Positions 1-6,346 of a stretch of DNA of 13,928 nucleotides are shown in pieces (the first letter of the stretch is position 1; each line of letters opens with the position of its first letter). The stretch is from CAG-103 sp045112425. Its GTDB lineage: Bacteria > Bacillota > Clostridia > Oscillospirales > Oscillospiraceae. The notes beneath the pieces are model-generated. The model ran no database searches, was not told the origin of the DNA, and saw only the letters and a list, made by a program, of their open reading frames with translations. The stretch lies in assembly GCA_045112425.1 (NCBI GenBank), contig JBGUHV010000076.1, forward strand, positions 1 through 13,928, given 5' to 3'. A program made the translations under genes and the position numbers.

Positions 1-1
1 T

Positions 2-502
2 ATGGCGCGCGTGAACGAAAAGGCGACGCACATCCAGCCCACGTTCTCCATCGTCGGCAAGCTCTTTGCCGCCGATCTCACGGACACCCGCATCGTCCAG
101 TCCTCGGCGAGCGGCTTCGGCCAGCACAACGTCATCACATGGGGCATCGACCACGGCAAGCCCGCCTATGCCGAGGAGAACGACCCCACCAGTCTCTGGG
201 TCAACAGCACCGTGGACGGCTGGCTCTCAGACATCTCGCAGGAAGACCGCGTCGTCCTCGTGGACGATCTGTTCGACGCGCTCGCCGCCGGCGGCGCCGA
301 GCACCTCGATGAATTTGATGAAGGCGGCCTCGCCGGTGTCGAAAAAATCGTGCGCCGCATGCGCGACTCCAGCGAGACGACGCGCAAGCTCATCAAGGAT
401 TTGCCCAGACAGGCGTTCAAGCAGTCGATCCAGAACCTCCGCGATAAGCTCAAAGGCGAGGAAAAGGAACCGGAACCCACCCCGGCGCCCGCAGAGGCAT
501 AA
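2..502 (+). CDS. DUF2974 (Mbeg1-like) family protein, C-terminal part, 5' truncated by window
   Basis: About 166 C-terminal residues are present; the gene almost certainly begins before the window. The order of elements resembles the C-terminal half of DUF2974/Mbeg1-like proteins, predicted alpha/beta-hydrolase-fold enzymes found in many Clostridia. These are a strand with SSIVG-like sequence (here FSIVGKLF), then a short segment with V.S...GF.QH (here residues near SSASGFGQHNVITW), then a D..L.....FDAL.A.G.. helix. The His of the QH motif may be the catalytic His of the triad, but the nucleophile region (GHSLGG-type) would lie upstream and cannot be seen. The tail from about residue 150 is charged and Pro/Glu-rich (EEKEPEPTPAPAEA), so it is probably disordered. 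An in-frame ATG sits at base 2 but has no ribosome site visible. The family call is from memory of the motif order, without a search; the substrate is unknown. Confidence 0.6.
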   Translation: MARVNEKATHIQPTFSIVGKLFAADLTDTRIVQSSASGFGQHNVITWGIDHGKPAYAEENDPTSLWVNSTVDGWLSDISQEDRVVLVDDLFDALAAGGAEHLDEFDEGGLAGVEKIVRRMRDSSETTRKLIKDLPRQAFKQSIQNLRDKLKGEEKEPEPTPAPAEA

Positions 503-507
503 AGAGA

Positions 508-630
508 GCCTGTCAAGGAACGATGTTCTTCGACAGGCGAAGGGCTACTCGCGCTCCATCGCCCTTCGGTTGGTCGGCGCGAGGGCGCGGCATCCGAGCC
601 GCGAACTCTGCGAGGCCTTTTTGACAAGCA
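508..630. repeat. Multi-hairpin intergenic segment, possible small palindromic element
   Basis: This 120-bp stretch directly after the stop codon is dense in inverted repeats. A 13-bp imperfect stem pairs 509-521 with 525-537. CGAAGGGC (538-545) pairs with GCCCTTCG (561-568). CTCGCGC (549-555) can instead pair with GCGCGAG (577-583). CGCGGC (586-591) pairs with GCCGCG (598-603). The outer ends, GCCTGTCAA near 508 and TTGACAAGC at 622-630, are 8/9 inverted matches, as small miniature elements often have. None of these stems is followed by a T-run, so they do not look like terminators. Only one copy is in the window, so its repeat nature is inferred. Confidence 0.4.
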
Positions 631-631
631 T

Positions 632-671
632 AAAAAACGCAGTGCGATCAATGCATCGTACTGCGTTTTTT
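632..671. terminator. Bidirectional rho-independent terminator
   Basis: AAAAAACGCAGTGCGAT pairs with ATCGTACTGCGTTTTTT across a short loop, with one G-T position. T-runs of six follow the stem on both strands. It lies between convergent genes: the DUF2974 gene on + and the three-gene membrane operon on -. Confidence 0.9.
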
Positions 672-708
672 ATGCGGTTGCTTCCTCCTTCTGGAGCCTG
701 AATTTCGT

Positions 709-1047
709 TCAATGGTGAAATATCACGAGCCCCAGGGCGAAGGTGAGCGCGTTTGCCGCGAGCGTGAGCAAAAACAGCTTTCGGCTTCGCCCGAACGCGC
801 AGGCAAAGATTGCGTACTCCGCCGCCACGACCAGAAGCTCCGCCAGATATGCCTCGGGCGGCCTCCATCCCGTCACAGTGACCGCGGCATTCAGCACGAC
901 GTTCGTGAGAAGGTTCGTGCAGATGATGACAATGATCGCATCACGGCTGTGATAGCCCATGGCGGAGAAGAACAGCATCTCCACCGCCGCGGTCAGCAGC
1001 GCCGGGCCGAGGAAAAGGAGCAGCAGCTCAAGAATCAGCGTTATCAT
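709..1047 (-). CDS. Small four-helix membrane protein of unknown function
   Basis: A 112-aa, strongly hydrophobic protein with about four predicted membrane helices at residues 3-27, 38-60, 66-86 and 91-110. A basic loop (GRSRK) lies between helices 3 and 4 and should face the cytoplasm. Several acidic residues fall inside hydrophobic stretches (ELLLLF and AVEM in helix 1, AELLVVAAEYA in helix 3). The ATG is supported by GAGGAGG a few bases upstream, placed inside the end of the preceding gene. The two genes overlap by 20 bp, so translation is probably coupled. It is the last gene of an operon led by an MFS transporter and ends just before a bidirectional terminator. I do not recognise a family. 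A partner or accessory role for the neighbouring membrane proteins is only inference. Confidence 0.75.
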   Translation of the reverse strand: MITLILELLLLFLGPALLTAAVEMLFFSAMGYHSRDAIIVIICTNLLTNVVLNAAVTVTGWRPPEAYLAELLVVAAEYAIFACAFGRSRKLFLLTLAANALTFALGLVIFHH

Positions 1048-1258
1048 CCCGGTGCTCCTCCTCGCGGCGCTGCCTGCGCAGGCGCGCGATCGCGCGAATC
1101 AGAAGGCTTGCCGCGACCGCGGCCACAGCGATGGTCAGCACGATCCCGAGCAGCCCGAACCCGATGACCGGGCCGGGCATCACGTCCGCCCGCGCGGGCA
1201 GGATGCAGAGCATGAGCGCCGTCAAAACCGCGCCCAGCAGATCCACAAATCGCTTCAT
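1028..1258 (-). CDS. Small exported or membrane protein, signal peptide plus one TM segment
   Basis: A 76-aa protein starting MKRFVDLLGAVL. Residues 1-24 form a signal peptide with a plausible cleavage site after PARA. The mature part begins DVMPGPVIGFG and has one hydrophobic helix (about residues 29-51), then a basic stretch (RAIARLRRQRR) and an acidic tail (EEEHRDDNADS). The ATG at 1258 is chosen over an upstream in-frame start because AAGGAG lies about 8 bases before it and it follows the MFS stop codon by a single base. The layout (signal peptide, ADV.P.P segment, TM helix, charged tail) resembles small uncharacterised proteins I recall from Clostridia, but I know no function. If the signal is cleaved, the topology would be N-out with the charged tail in the cytoplasm. 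Confidence 0.75.
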   Translation of the reverse strand: MKRFVDLLGAVLTALMLCILPARADVMPGPVIGFGLLGIVLTIAVAAVAASLLIRAIARLRRQRREEEHRDDNADS

Positions 1259-1259
1259 G

Positions 1260-2246
1260 TCAGGTTCTCCTTTCCGCATACAAAATGGCCCAGAGGCCGA
1301 AGCCAAAGCTGAACAGCACGCAAATCCAGAGCGCCGGGCCGGTCAGCGTCATGAGCTGCCCCGCGATCATCCCCGGCCAGAGTGCCGAGGCCGTCAGCCC
1401 AAAGGCGAGTCCGGGCGCGTCCGGCATGGCGCGCCATAAAAGCCAGAGCGTCACCGGCATCGTCAGATTCAGCGCGAGCTGGCCGAGCAGGGAAGGGGCC
1501 GCCCACGCGGCGCAGAACGCGATCAGCAGCGCCGCCGGCAGGATCGAGACCCAAGCCGTCCGCCGCGCGCCGATCCGGTCGGCGAGAAAGCCGCCCGCGC
1601 ACTTTCCGGCGAAGACAAATCCGGCGAGCAGCAGCGCGCCCGCCGCGCCGGACTTCCACGGAAATGAGACCGCGCTCCCGCCCACGGCGCGCACGGCTAC
1701 CGCGAGCGTCAGCAAAACCGGCGCCAGCAGGGAAGCGTTTTCTTTCCGCTCTCCGGCGGAAGCTTCCGCCTCCGGCAGGAGCAGGCTCAAAAATGCACAT
1801 AGGATCAGCCCGACCGCAAACACCCATCCGAGCCCCGGCCAGAGCGTGCCGAGCGTCAGCCCCGCCGCCCCGGGCGCGACGAAGACGCCGAGCGGCCATG
1901 CCTTGCCGCTGCTTTCGAGCAGCGTCATGCGCCCGCCGGCGACGTGAAACGCGCTGTTTCCGAGTCCGATCAGCCCCACGCGGAGCCACCCCGGCGCCGG
2001 CAGCGCATAACCCAGCACGATCAAGACCATACTGACGGCAGCGGCCAATCCATCCCGCCGCAGCCGATCCGCCGCAAGCCCGATGAGGCACTGCGTCGAG
2101 AAGGCGAGCGTGTTGTAAACGAGAATCAGCATTGGCAGATTTCCCACGTCAGAGAGCTTCCCGAACACCGTCGCCGCGCAGAGTCCGTCCACGAGCAGAT
2201 GCGCCGCCGCGTTCACCGCCAGCCGAATGTACCGATCCCTGTTCAC
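1260..2246 (-). CDS. MFS-type transporter
   Basis: A 328-aa polytopic membrane protein, somewhat shorter than the usual 380-420 aa of major facilitator proteins, with roughly ten hydrophobic helices. Both halves carry the loop 2-3 signature of the superfamily: GLAADRLRRDG near residue 57 and GGFLADRIGARRT near residue 218. The two-half duplication therefore supports the call. A GNSAFHVAGG segment in helix 4 is reminiscent of the fosmidomycin-resistance (Fsr) branch, but that does not fix the substrate. The start is GTG at 2246, preceded by GGGAGGTGAT at good spacing. It is the first gene of a three-gene operon and is transcribed divergently from the aconitase X genes. A link in substrate between the two is possible but unproven. 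Confidence 0.8.
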   Translation of the reverse strand: MNRDRYIRLAVNAAAHLLVDGLCAATVFGKLSDVGNLPMLILVYNTLAFSTQCLIGLAADRLRRDGLAAAVSMVLIVLGYALPAPGWLRVGLIGLGNSAFHVAGGRMTLLESSGKAWPLGVFVAPGAAGLTLGTLWPGLGWVFAVGLILCAFLSLLLPEAEASAGERKENASLLAPVLLTLAVAVRAVGGSAVSFPWKSGAAGALLLAGFVFAGKCAGGFLADRIGARRTAWVSILPAALLIAFCAAWAAPSLLGQLALNLTMPVTLWLLWRAMPDAPGLAFGLTASALWPGMIAGQLMTLTGPALWICVLFSFGFGLWAILYAERRT

Positions 2247-2267
2247 GCCATCACCTCCCGCGCCTTC

Positions 2268-2296
2268 ATTCTACCATGCCAATATCATATTGTAAA
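2268..2296 (-). promoter_or_regulatory. Sigma-A promoter of the MFS operon
   Basis: Read on the minus strand: TTTACA (2296-2291), 17-bp spacer, TAGAAT (2273-2268), with a TG one base before the -10 box. It sits about 20 bases upstream of the GTG start of the MFS gene, in an AT-rich stretch shared with the divergent aconitase X promoter. Confidence 0.75.
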
Positions 2297-2354
2297 TACA
2301 TTAAGAATATATTACAAAAATATGAAATCGCAGAAAACTATTCAACATTTCCAA

Positions 2355-2383
2355 TTGATAAATGTCCGGTAACGTGCTATTCT
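2355..2383 (+). promoter_or_regulatory. Sigma-A promoter of the aconitase X operon
   Basis: TTGATA (2355-2360), 17-bp spacer, TATTCT (2378-2383), with an extended -10 TGC directly before it. About 30 bases separate it from the AAAGGAGGAG ribosome site (2406-2415) of the downstream gene. Confidence 0.6.
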
Positions 2384-2420
2384 ATGGATGGCAATCCAAA
2401 AACGGAAAGGAGGAGTTTCC

Positions 2421-3704
2421 ATGATTCTCACGCCCGAGCAGCAGGCGCTGCTGGACGGCTCGAAGGGGGAGACCATGGCCAAGGTGGTCAAAACGCTCGT
2501 CATGTACGGCGACGCGTTCGACGCCGAGCGCATGGTGCCGGTCACGAGCGAATACGGCCACACGGTCATCAGCTTCGGTCTCAAGGTGCTCTCGCCGGTC
2601 TATGATCTCTATCAGAAGCTGCTCGACGAGGGGCTTCTGAGCCGGCAGAAATTCACCGCCGACCCCCGCCCGCTGGATAAAAAGGTGCCCAGCTCTCTGC
2701 TGGACGACGTGGTCTTCAAGCACATCATGTACACCGATCAGAAGCGCTATGAACAGCAGCTCGAGGATCTCGGCCTGCTCGGCGAGGACAGCTATACCTG
2801 CACGAGCTATCTCCCGCAGGTCGGCAACGTACCCAAACAGGGCGACGTGCTCTCCTGGGCGGAATCATCCGCCGTCATCTACGCCAACTCCGTTCTCGGC
2901 GCGCGGTGCAACCGCAATTCCGGCATCATCGAGCTCATGGGCTCGGTGGCGGGCTTCGTGCCGGAGTTTGGCCTCCTCACGGACGACGGACGCAAGGCCG
3001 ACTGGATCGTGGAGGTGCGCTGCACGAAAAAGCCCGAGGCGCAGCTTTTGGGCTCCGCCATCGGCATGAAGGTTATGGAGGACGTGCCGTATGTCAAGGG
3101 GCTCGACCGCTGGCTCGGCACGGAGCTGAATGAGGCCGCGACGACCTATCTCAAGGACTTCGGCGCCGCCTGCGCCTCCAACGGCGCGGTCGGCCTCTAC
3201 CACATCGAGCACCTCACGCCCGAGGCCAGACAGCAGGGCGAGGCGCTCATCCGGGAAAACGCAAAGGTCTATGTCATCGACGACGCCGAGCTGCAGCGCG
3301 TGAAGGAGAGCTATCCCGTCGTCTGGAAGAACCCGGAGGCCGAGCCGGAGCTCTGCTTCGTCGGCTGTCCGCACATGACCTTAAAGCAGCTCGAGGACTG
3401 GACGGACAGCGTCACCGCCGCGCTCAAGGCAAACGGCCTGAAAAAGGTCACGGTCAAAACCGTCTTCACGGCCTCCACCGGCGTGATCAAGGCGTTTCAG
3501 AAGACGAAGAGAGCCAGACAGCTCAAGCGCACGGGCATTGTGCTGAGCTATATCTGCCCGCTCATGTATATGAACAACCCCCTCTGCAAGAAGAAGGCGG
3601 TCATCACGTCCTCGAACAAGCTCCGCACCTACACCAGCGCCCGGTACTATACCGAGCCGGAGATTCTGGAAATTATCACCACGAAGAAGGAGGGAGCGAA
3701 ATGA
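2421..3704 (+). CDS. Aconitase X large (catalytic) subunit, DUF521 family
   Basis: A 427-aa protein. The ATG at 2421 follows AAAGGAGGAG, so the longer in-frame reading from 2388 is not used. Family hallmarks seen: Y.NSVLGARCNRNSG (Cys163), a VEVRC segment (Cys201), LCFVGCPHMTLKQL (Cys312, Cys316), and a C-terminal CPLMYMN.PLC (Cys379, Cys389) followed by a TSSNKLRTY-type motif matching the usual TNSxKxAxY. The conserved Cys residues are the expected Fe-S ligands; I did not assign each. Characterised AcnX enzymes are dehydratases: phosphomevalonate dehydratase in archaea and cis-3-hydroxy-L-proline dehydratase in some bacteria and archaea. A bacterium of this type is unlikely to need the archaeal mevalonate step, so a hydroxyproline-like or novel hydroxy-acid substrate is more likely. 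It overlaps the small-subunit gene by 4 bp (ATGA). Confidence 0.85.
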   Translation: MILTPEQQALLDGSKGETMAKVVKTLVMYGDAFDAERMVPVTSEYGHTVISFGLKVLSPVYDLYQKLLDEGLLSRQKFTADPRPLDKKVPSSLLDDVVFKHIMYTDQKRYEQQLEDLGLLGEDSYTCTSYLPQVGNVPKQGDVLSWAESSAVIYANSVLGARCNRNSGIIELMGSVAGFVPEFGLLTDDGRKADWIVEVRCTKKPEAQLLGSAIGMKVMEDVPYVKGLDRWLGTELNEAATTYLKDFGAACASNGAVGLYHIEHLTPEARQQGEALIRENAKVYVIDDAELQRVKESYPVVWKNPEAEPELCFVGCPHMTLKQLEDWTDSVTAALKANGLKKVTVKTVFTASTGVIKAFQKTKRARQLKRTGIVLSYICPLMYMNNPLCKKKAVITSSNKLRTYTSARYYTEPEILEIITTKKEGAK

Positions 3705-4144
3705 AAAAGACCTTTCAGGGCCGCGTCGTCGTTCCCGGCACGTGTACTGCCGAGGCGCTCGTCTCCAAAGGCGGCTTCAACACCCTCGCCTCCTACCAGA
3801 TGGCCGTCCAGTTCGGCGACAAGAAGGTGAAGTGCGGCGATCAGGGCAACCCCGATCTCTATAAGAAATCCATGCTCGGCAAGGCGCTCTGCCTGCCGAT
3901 GACCATCGGCTCCACCACCGGCGGCATGGTGCTCTATGTCGCCTGCCAGCGCGGTGTGCAGCCGGCCTGCATGCTCTTCTCCGAGAGCATCGATTCGCTC
4001 GCCGCCGCCGGCGCGATCCTCGGCGACGTGTGGACGGATGCGAGCATGCCCGTCGTCGACCGATTGGGGCAGGACTTTCTCGACTATGCTCAAACCGGCA
4101 TGACCGTCACCGTGAAGGAAAACGGCGTTGTTGAAATCGGATGA
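3701..4144 (+). CDS. Aconitase X small (swivel) subunit, DUF126 family
   Basis: A 147-aa protein matching the swivelling-domain partner of two-subunit aconitase X enzymes. It opens with F.GRVVVPG.C.AEALVSK, has the middle GKALCLPMTIGSTTGG loop and the E..D.LAA.GAI segment, and ends with a VTVKENGVVEIG strand. In the family the G-S-x-x-G loop closes over the active site and supplies a Ser; Ser71 is the candidate here. The start is fixed by AAGGAGGGA at 3687-3695 and the 4-bp ATGA overlap with the large subunit, which implies translational coupling. Length is typical for the stand-alone subunit (about 130-150 aa). The operon ends at the hairpin beginning at 4160. Family identity is well supported by the pairing; the substrate is unknown. 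Confidence 0.85.
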   Translation: MKKTFQGRVVVPGTCTAEALVSKGGFNTLASYQMAVQFGDKKVKCGDQGNPDLYKKSMLGKALCLPMTIGSTTGGMVLYVACQRGVQPACMLFSESIDSLAAAGAILGDVWTDASMPVVDRLGQDFLDYAQTGMTVTVKENGVVEIG

Positions 4145-4159
4145 AGTTTAAAAAGGAAG

Positions 4160-4195
4160 GGGAGCGGTCACGATGACCGCTCCCAAATGTTTTTC
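4160..4195. terminator. Terminator after aconitase X, also usable by the micropeptide gene
   Basis: GGGAGCGGTCA (4160-4170) pairs perfectly with TGACCGCTCCC (4174-4184) across a 3-nt loop, followed by AAATGTTTTT. On the minus strand the same stem is followed by CTTCCTTTTT, so it can end transcripts from both sides. Confidence 0.85.
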
Positions 4196-4209
4196 ATGTT
4201 GTAATTTGA

Positions 4210-4296
4210 TTACCAGGGCATGAAGGGCTTCAGCGCCAGAATGGCGGGCCAAATCACAGTGTACTTGAATCCGTTCCAAGCGAGATCGAACAGCAT
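4210..4296 (-). CDS. 28-aa hydrophobic micropeptide
   Basis: A short reading frame starting MLFDLAWNGF and ending KPFMPW before TAA. It has a central hydrophobic helix (about residues 10-26), three Trp (7, 16 and 28) and a single acidic residue, so it is probably membrane-associated. Evidence that it is a gene: AAGGAGG lies about 7 bases before the ATG; a good sigma-A promoter (4343-4372) gives a 5' leader of about 40 nt; and a stem-loop terminator follows about 25 bases after the stop. Everything from promoter to terminator fits a dedicated monocistronic unit of roughly 170 nt. I do not recognise the sequence. Possible roles include a regulatory membrane peptide, a type I toxin-like peptide or a small protein bound to a larger membrane complex. 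No antisense RNA promoter was evident. Confidence 0.7.
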   Translation of the reverse strand: MLFDLAWNGFKYTVIWPAILALKPFMPW

Positions 4297-4342
4297 GTGT
4301 TAAGTCCTCCTTATCAGATTTCGTCCCCTTGAGGACGGTTTT

Positions 4343-4372
4343 ATGATAACATATAGGAATTCAAAATGTCCA
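4343..4372 (-). promoter_or_regulatory. Promoter of the 28-aa micropeptide gene
   Basis: On the minus strand: TGGACA (4372-4367), 18-bp spacer, TATCAT (4348-4343), with TG one base before the -10 box. Transcription would start near 4336, leaving a leader that includes a small CGTCC/GGACG hairpin and the AAGGAGG ribosome site. Confidence 0.65.
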
Positions 4373-4497
4373 TTCGGAGAATGCCTAAGAATTCCATTGA
4401 AGATTTGAACAAAGGGGAGAAATGCCGTTGATCGAAAAATTTTTGCGATAATTTCACGCCTTTCCGGCAAGGAAAAGATAACATACTGTATTTACAA

Positions 4498-4535
4498 AAA
4501 GAGACGGTTTCCAAACGAAAACCGTCTCTTTGTTT
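4498..4535. terminator. Terminator of prfC
   Basis: AAAGAGACGGTTT (4498-4510) pairs with AAACCGTCTCTTT (4519-4531) across an 8-nt loop. On the minus strand, five T residues follow the stem directly after the prfC stop codon. The plus-strand side is also T-rich. The stretch 4373-4497 holds no gene I can support. Confidence 0.85.
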
Positions 4536-4539
4536 GTTT

Positions 4540-6132
4540 TTACCAGTTGCGGCTGAATTCGCTCAATTTCAGCCCTTCGTTCTTCTGCTCCGCCCAGCGA
4601 ATGGACCACTCGTTGTTGAACAGCAGCAGATCCCGCCCCTGGAAATCCTGCACCCAGCGCGTGTCGCTCGCGAGGTTCAGCTCGTCCGGCTTTTTCGGCG
4701 TCTCGTCAATCCAGCGGATGTAGGAGTAGCTCAGATCCCGGCGGCGAATGTCCACGTTGTATTCGTTGCGCAGCCGGTACTCCAGCACCTCAAACTGCAG
4801 CACGCCGACCGCGCCCACGATGACCTCCTCCATGCCGGAGTTCGGGGAGTGGAACATCTGAATCGCGCCCTCCTGGGCGATCTGGGTCACGCCCTTGGAA
4901 AACTGCTTGCGCTTCATCGTGTCCACCTGCGAGATGACGGAGAAGTGCTCCGGCGCGAAGGTGGGGATGCCCTCGAAGCGCACCTTCTTCTTCGCCGAGC
5001 ACACCGTGTCGCCGATGGAGAAGATGCCGGGGTCGAACACGCCGATGATGTCGCCCGCAAAGGCCTCGTTGATGATCGCGCGCTCCTGCGCCATCATCTG
5101 CTGCGGCTGCGCGAGCTTGATCGCCTTGCCGCCCTGCATGTGGTAATACTCCTTGTCGCGCTGGAACACGCCCGAGCAGATGCGCATAAAGGCGATGCGG
5201 TCGCGGTGCGCCTTGTTCATGTTCGCCTGAATCTTGAACACGAAGGCGGAAAACTCCTCGCTGAACGGGTCGACCGTCTCCTCCGCCGTCTCGCGGGGGA
5301 GCGGGGGCGTCGTCATCTTGAGGAAGTTCTGCAGAAAGCGCTCCACGCCGAAGTTCGTCAGCGCCGAGCCGAAGAACACCGGGCTCAGCTCGCCCGCCTG
5401 CACCGCGTCGAGGTCGAATTCATAGCTCGCGCCGTCGAGCAGCTCAATGTCCTCCACGAGCTTTTCGCGCATGCGCTGGCCGATCAGCCCGTCGAGCACC
5501 TCCGTGTCCGTCAGCTCGCATTCCACGGCGCGGATCTTGTCCTGCCCGCGGTGATGCTCCTGAAACACCAGCACCTCGCGCTCGTCGCGGTCAAACACGC
5601 CCTTGAAGTCGTGCCCGCAGCCAATCGGCCAGTTCACCGGATAGGTGCCGATACCGAATTCCTTTTCCAGCTCCTCCATCAGCTCAAACGGATCTCTCGC
5701 CTCGCGGTCGAGCTTGTTGATGAAGGTGAAGATCGGGATGTGCCGCATTGCGCAGACCTTGAAGAGCTTCCGCGTCTGCGGCTCGATGCCCTTGGCCGCG
5801 TCGATGACCATCACGGCGCTGTCCGCCGCCATGAGCGTGCGGTAGGTGTCCTCGGAGAAGTCCTGGTGACCGGGCGTGTCAAGGATGTTGATGCAGTAGC
5901 CGTCATACTCAAACTGCATCACGGAGGACGTGATCGAGATGCCGCGCTGCTTCTCCAGCTCCATCCAGTCGGACACGGCGTGGCGCGCGGTGGCCTTGCC
6001 CTTCACGGAGCCCGCCAGCTGGATCGCCCCGCCGTAGAGCAGGAACTTTTCCGTCAGCGTTGTTTTGCCGGCGTCCGGGTGCGAAATGATGGCGAACGTC
6101 CGCCGCCGCTGAATTTCCCATTTTGTATCCAT
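4540..6132 (-). CDS. prfC: Peptide chain release factor 3 (RF3)
   Basis: A 530-aa GTPase of the translation-factor superfamily, close to the 529 aa of the E. coli protein. RF3 uses GTP to drive RF1/RF2 off the ribosome after peptide release. GTPase motifs are intact: P-loop HPDAGKTT (residues 18-25), switch II DTPGHQDF (85-92) and NKLD (139-142). The N-terminal RRRTFAIISHPDAGKTTLTEK region and the SDWMELEKQRGISITSSV stretch are typical of RF3 and separate it from EF-G and LepA. The ATG at 6132 is preferred because GAGG lies 6 bases upstream; a longer reading from a TTG at 6159 has no clear ribosome site. It is monocistronic, with a near-perfect sigma-A promoter and a strong terminator, and divergent from the aminotransferase gene. 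Confidence 0.97.
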   Translation of the reverse strand: MDTKWEIQRRRTFAIISHPDAGKTTLTEKFLLYGGAIQLAGSVKGKATARHAVSDWMELEKQRGISITSSVMQFEYDGYCINILDTPGHQDFSEDTYRTLMAADSAVMVIDAAKGIEPQTRKLFKVCAMRHIPIFTFINKLDREARDPFELMEELEKEFGIGTYPVNWPIGCGHDFKGVFDRDEREVLVFQEHHRGQDKIRAVECELTDTEVLDGLIGQRMREKLVEDIELLDGASYEFDLDAVQAGELSPVFFGSALTNFGVERFLQNFLKMTTPPLPRETAEETVDPFSEEFSAFVFKIQANMNKAHRDRIAFMRICSGVFQRDKEYYHMQGGKAIKLAQPQQMMAQERAIINEAFAGDIIGVFDPGIFSIGDTVCSAKKKVRFEGIPTFAPEHFSVISQVDTMKRKQFSKGVTQIAQEGAIQMFHSPNSGMEEVIVGAVGVLQFEVLEYRLRNEYNVDIRRRDLSYSYIRWIDETPKKPDELNLASDTRWVQDFQGRDLLLFNNEWSIRWAEQKNEGLKLSEFSRNW

Positions 6133-6167
6133 AGCAAACCTCTGCGTTCTGATTTTCAAACTTCGTA

Positions 6168-6197
6168 ATTATATCCCATGAAACCTTGCAGTGTCAA
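6168..6197 (-). promoter_or_regulatory. Consensus sigma-A promoter of prfC
   Basis: On the minus strand: TTGACA (6197-6192), 18-bp spacer, TATAAT (6173-6168). Both boxes match consensus exactly. The transcript leader to the ATG at 6132 would be about 30 nt. Confidence 0.85.
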
Positions 6198-6278
6198 CAC
6201 TTTCCGCGATTTTGAACCGCACTGGGTAAAATGACGAAAAGTGCATGGGAATCTGACAAAAAGTCGTTTGTTTCATAA

Positions 6279-6307
6279 TTGACTTCCATTTAAAACGCTA
6301 CTACAAT
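6279..6307 (+). promoter_or_regulatory. Sigma-A promoter of the aminotransferase gene
   Basis: TTGACT (6279-6284), 17-bp spacer, TACAAT (6302-6307). The ribosome site AAAGGAG (6333-6339) and ATG at 6347 follow. It is separated from the divergent prfC promoter by about 80 bp. Confidence 0.8.
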
Positions 6308-6346
6308 AAAGAGCAACATGGCAATAAAATGTAAAGGAGCATAAAA

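Noticed and set aside
4160..4296. Micropeptide as an attenuator leader peptide
   Set aside because: A terminator follows the short frame, but beyond it the minus strand only runs antisense to the aconitase X genes, so there is no structural gene to regulate.
4422..4451. Nine-residue plus-strand frame MPLIEKFLR with an AAGGGGAG upstream
   Set aside because: A ribosome-site-like sequence is present, but no promoter is evident and the frame is too short to support as a gene.
4534..6168. Long plus-strand open frame opposite prfC (544 aa)
   Set aside because: Mirror frame of a GC-rich gene: low-complexity His/Leu/Arg/Val composition, no ribosome site, and the minus strand clearly encodes RF3.
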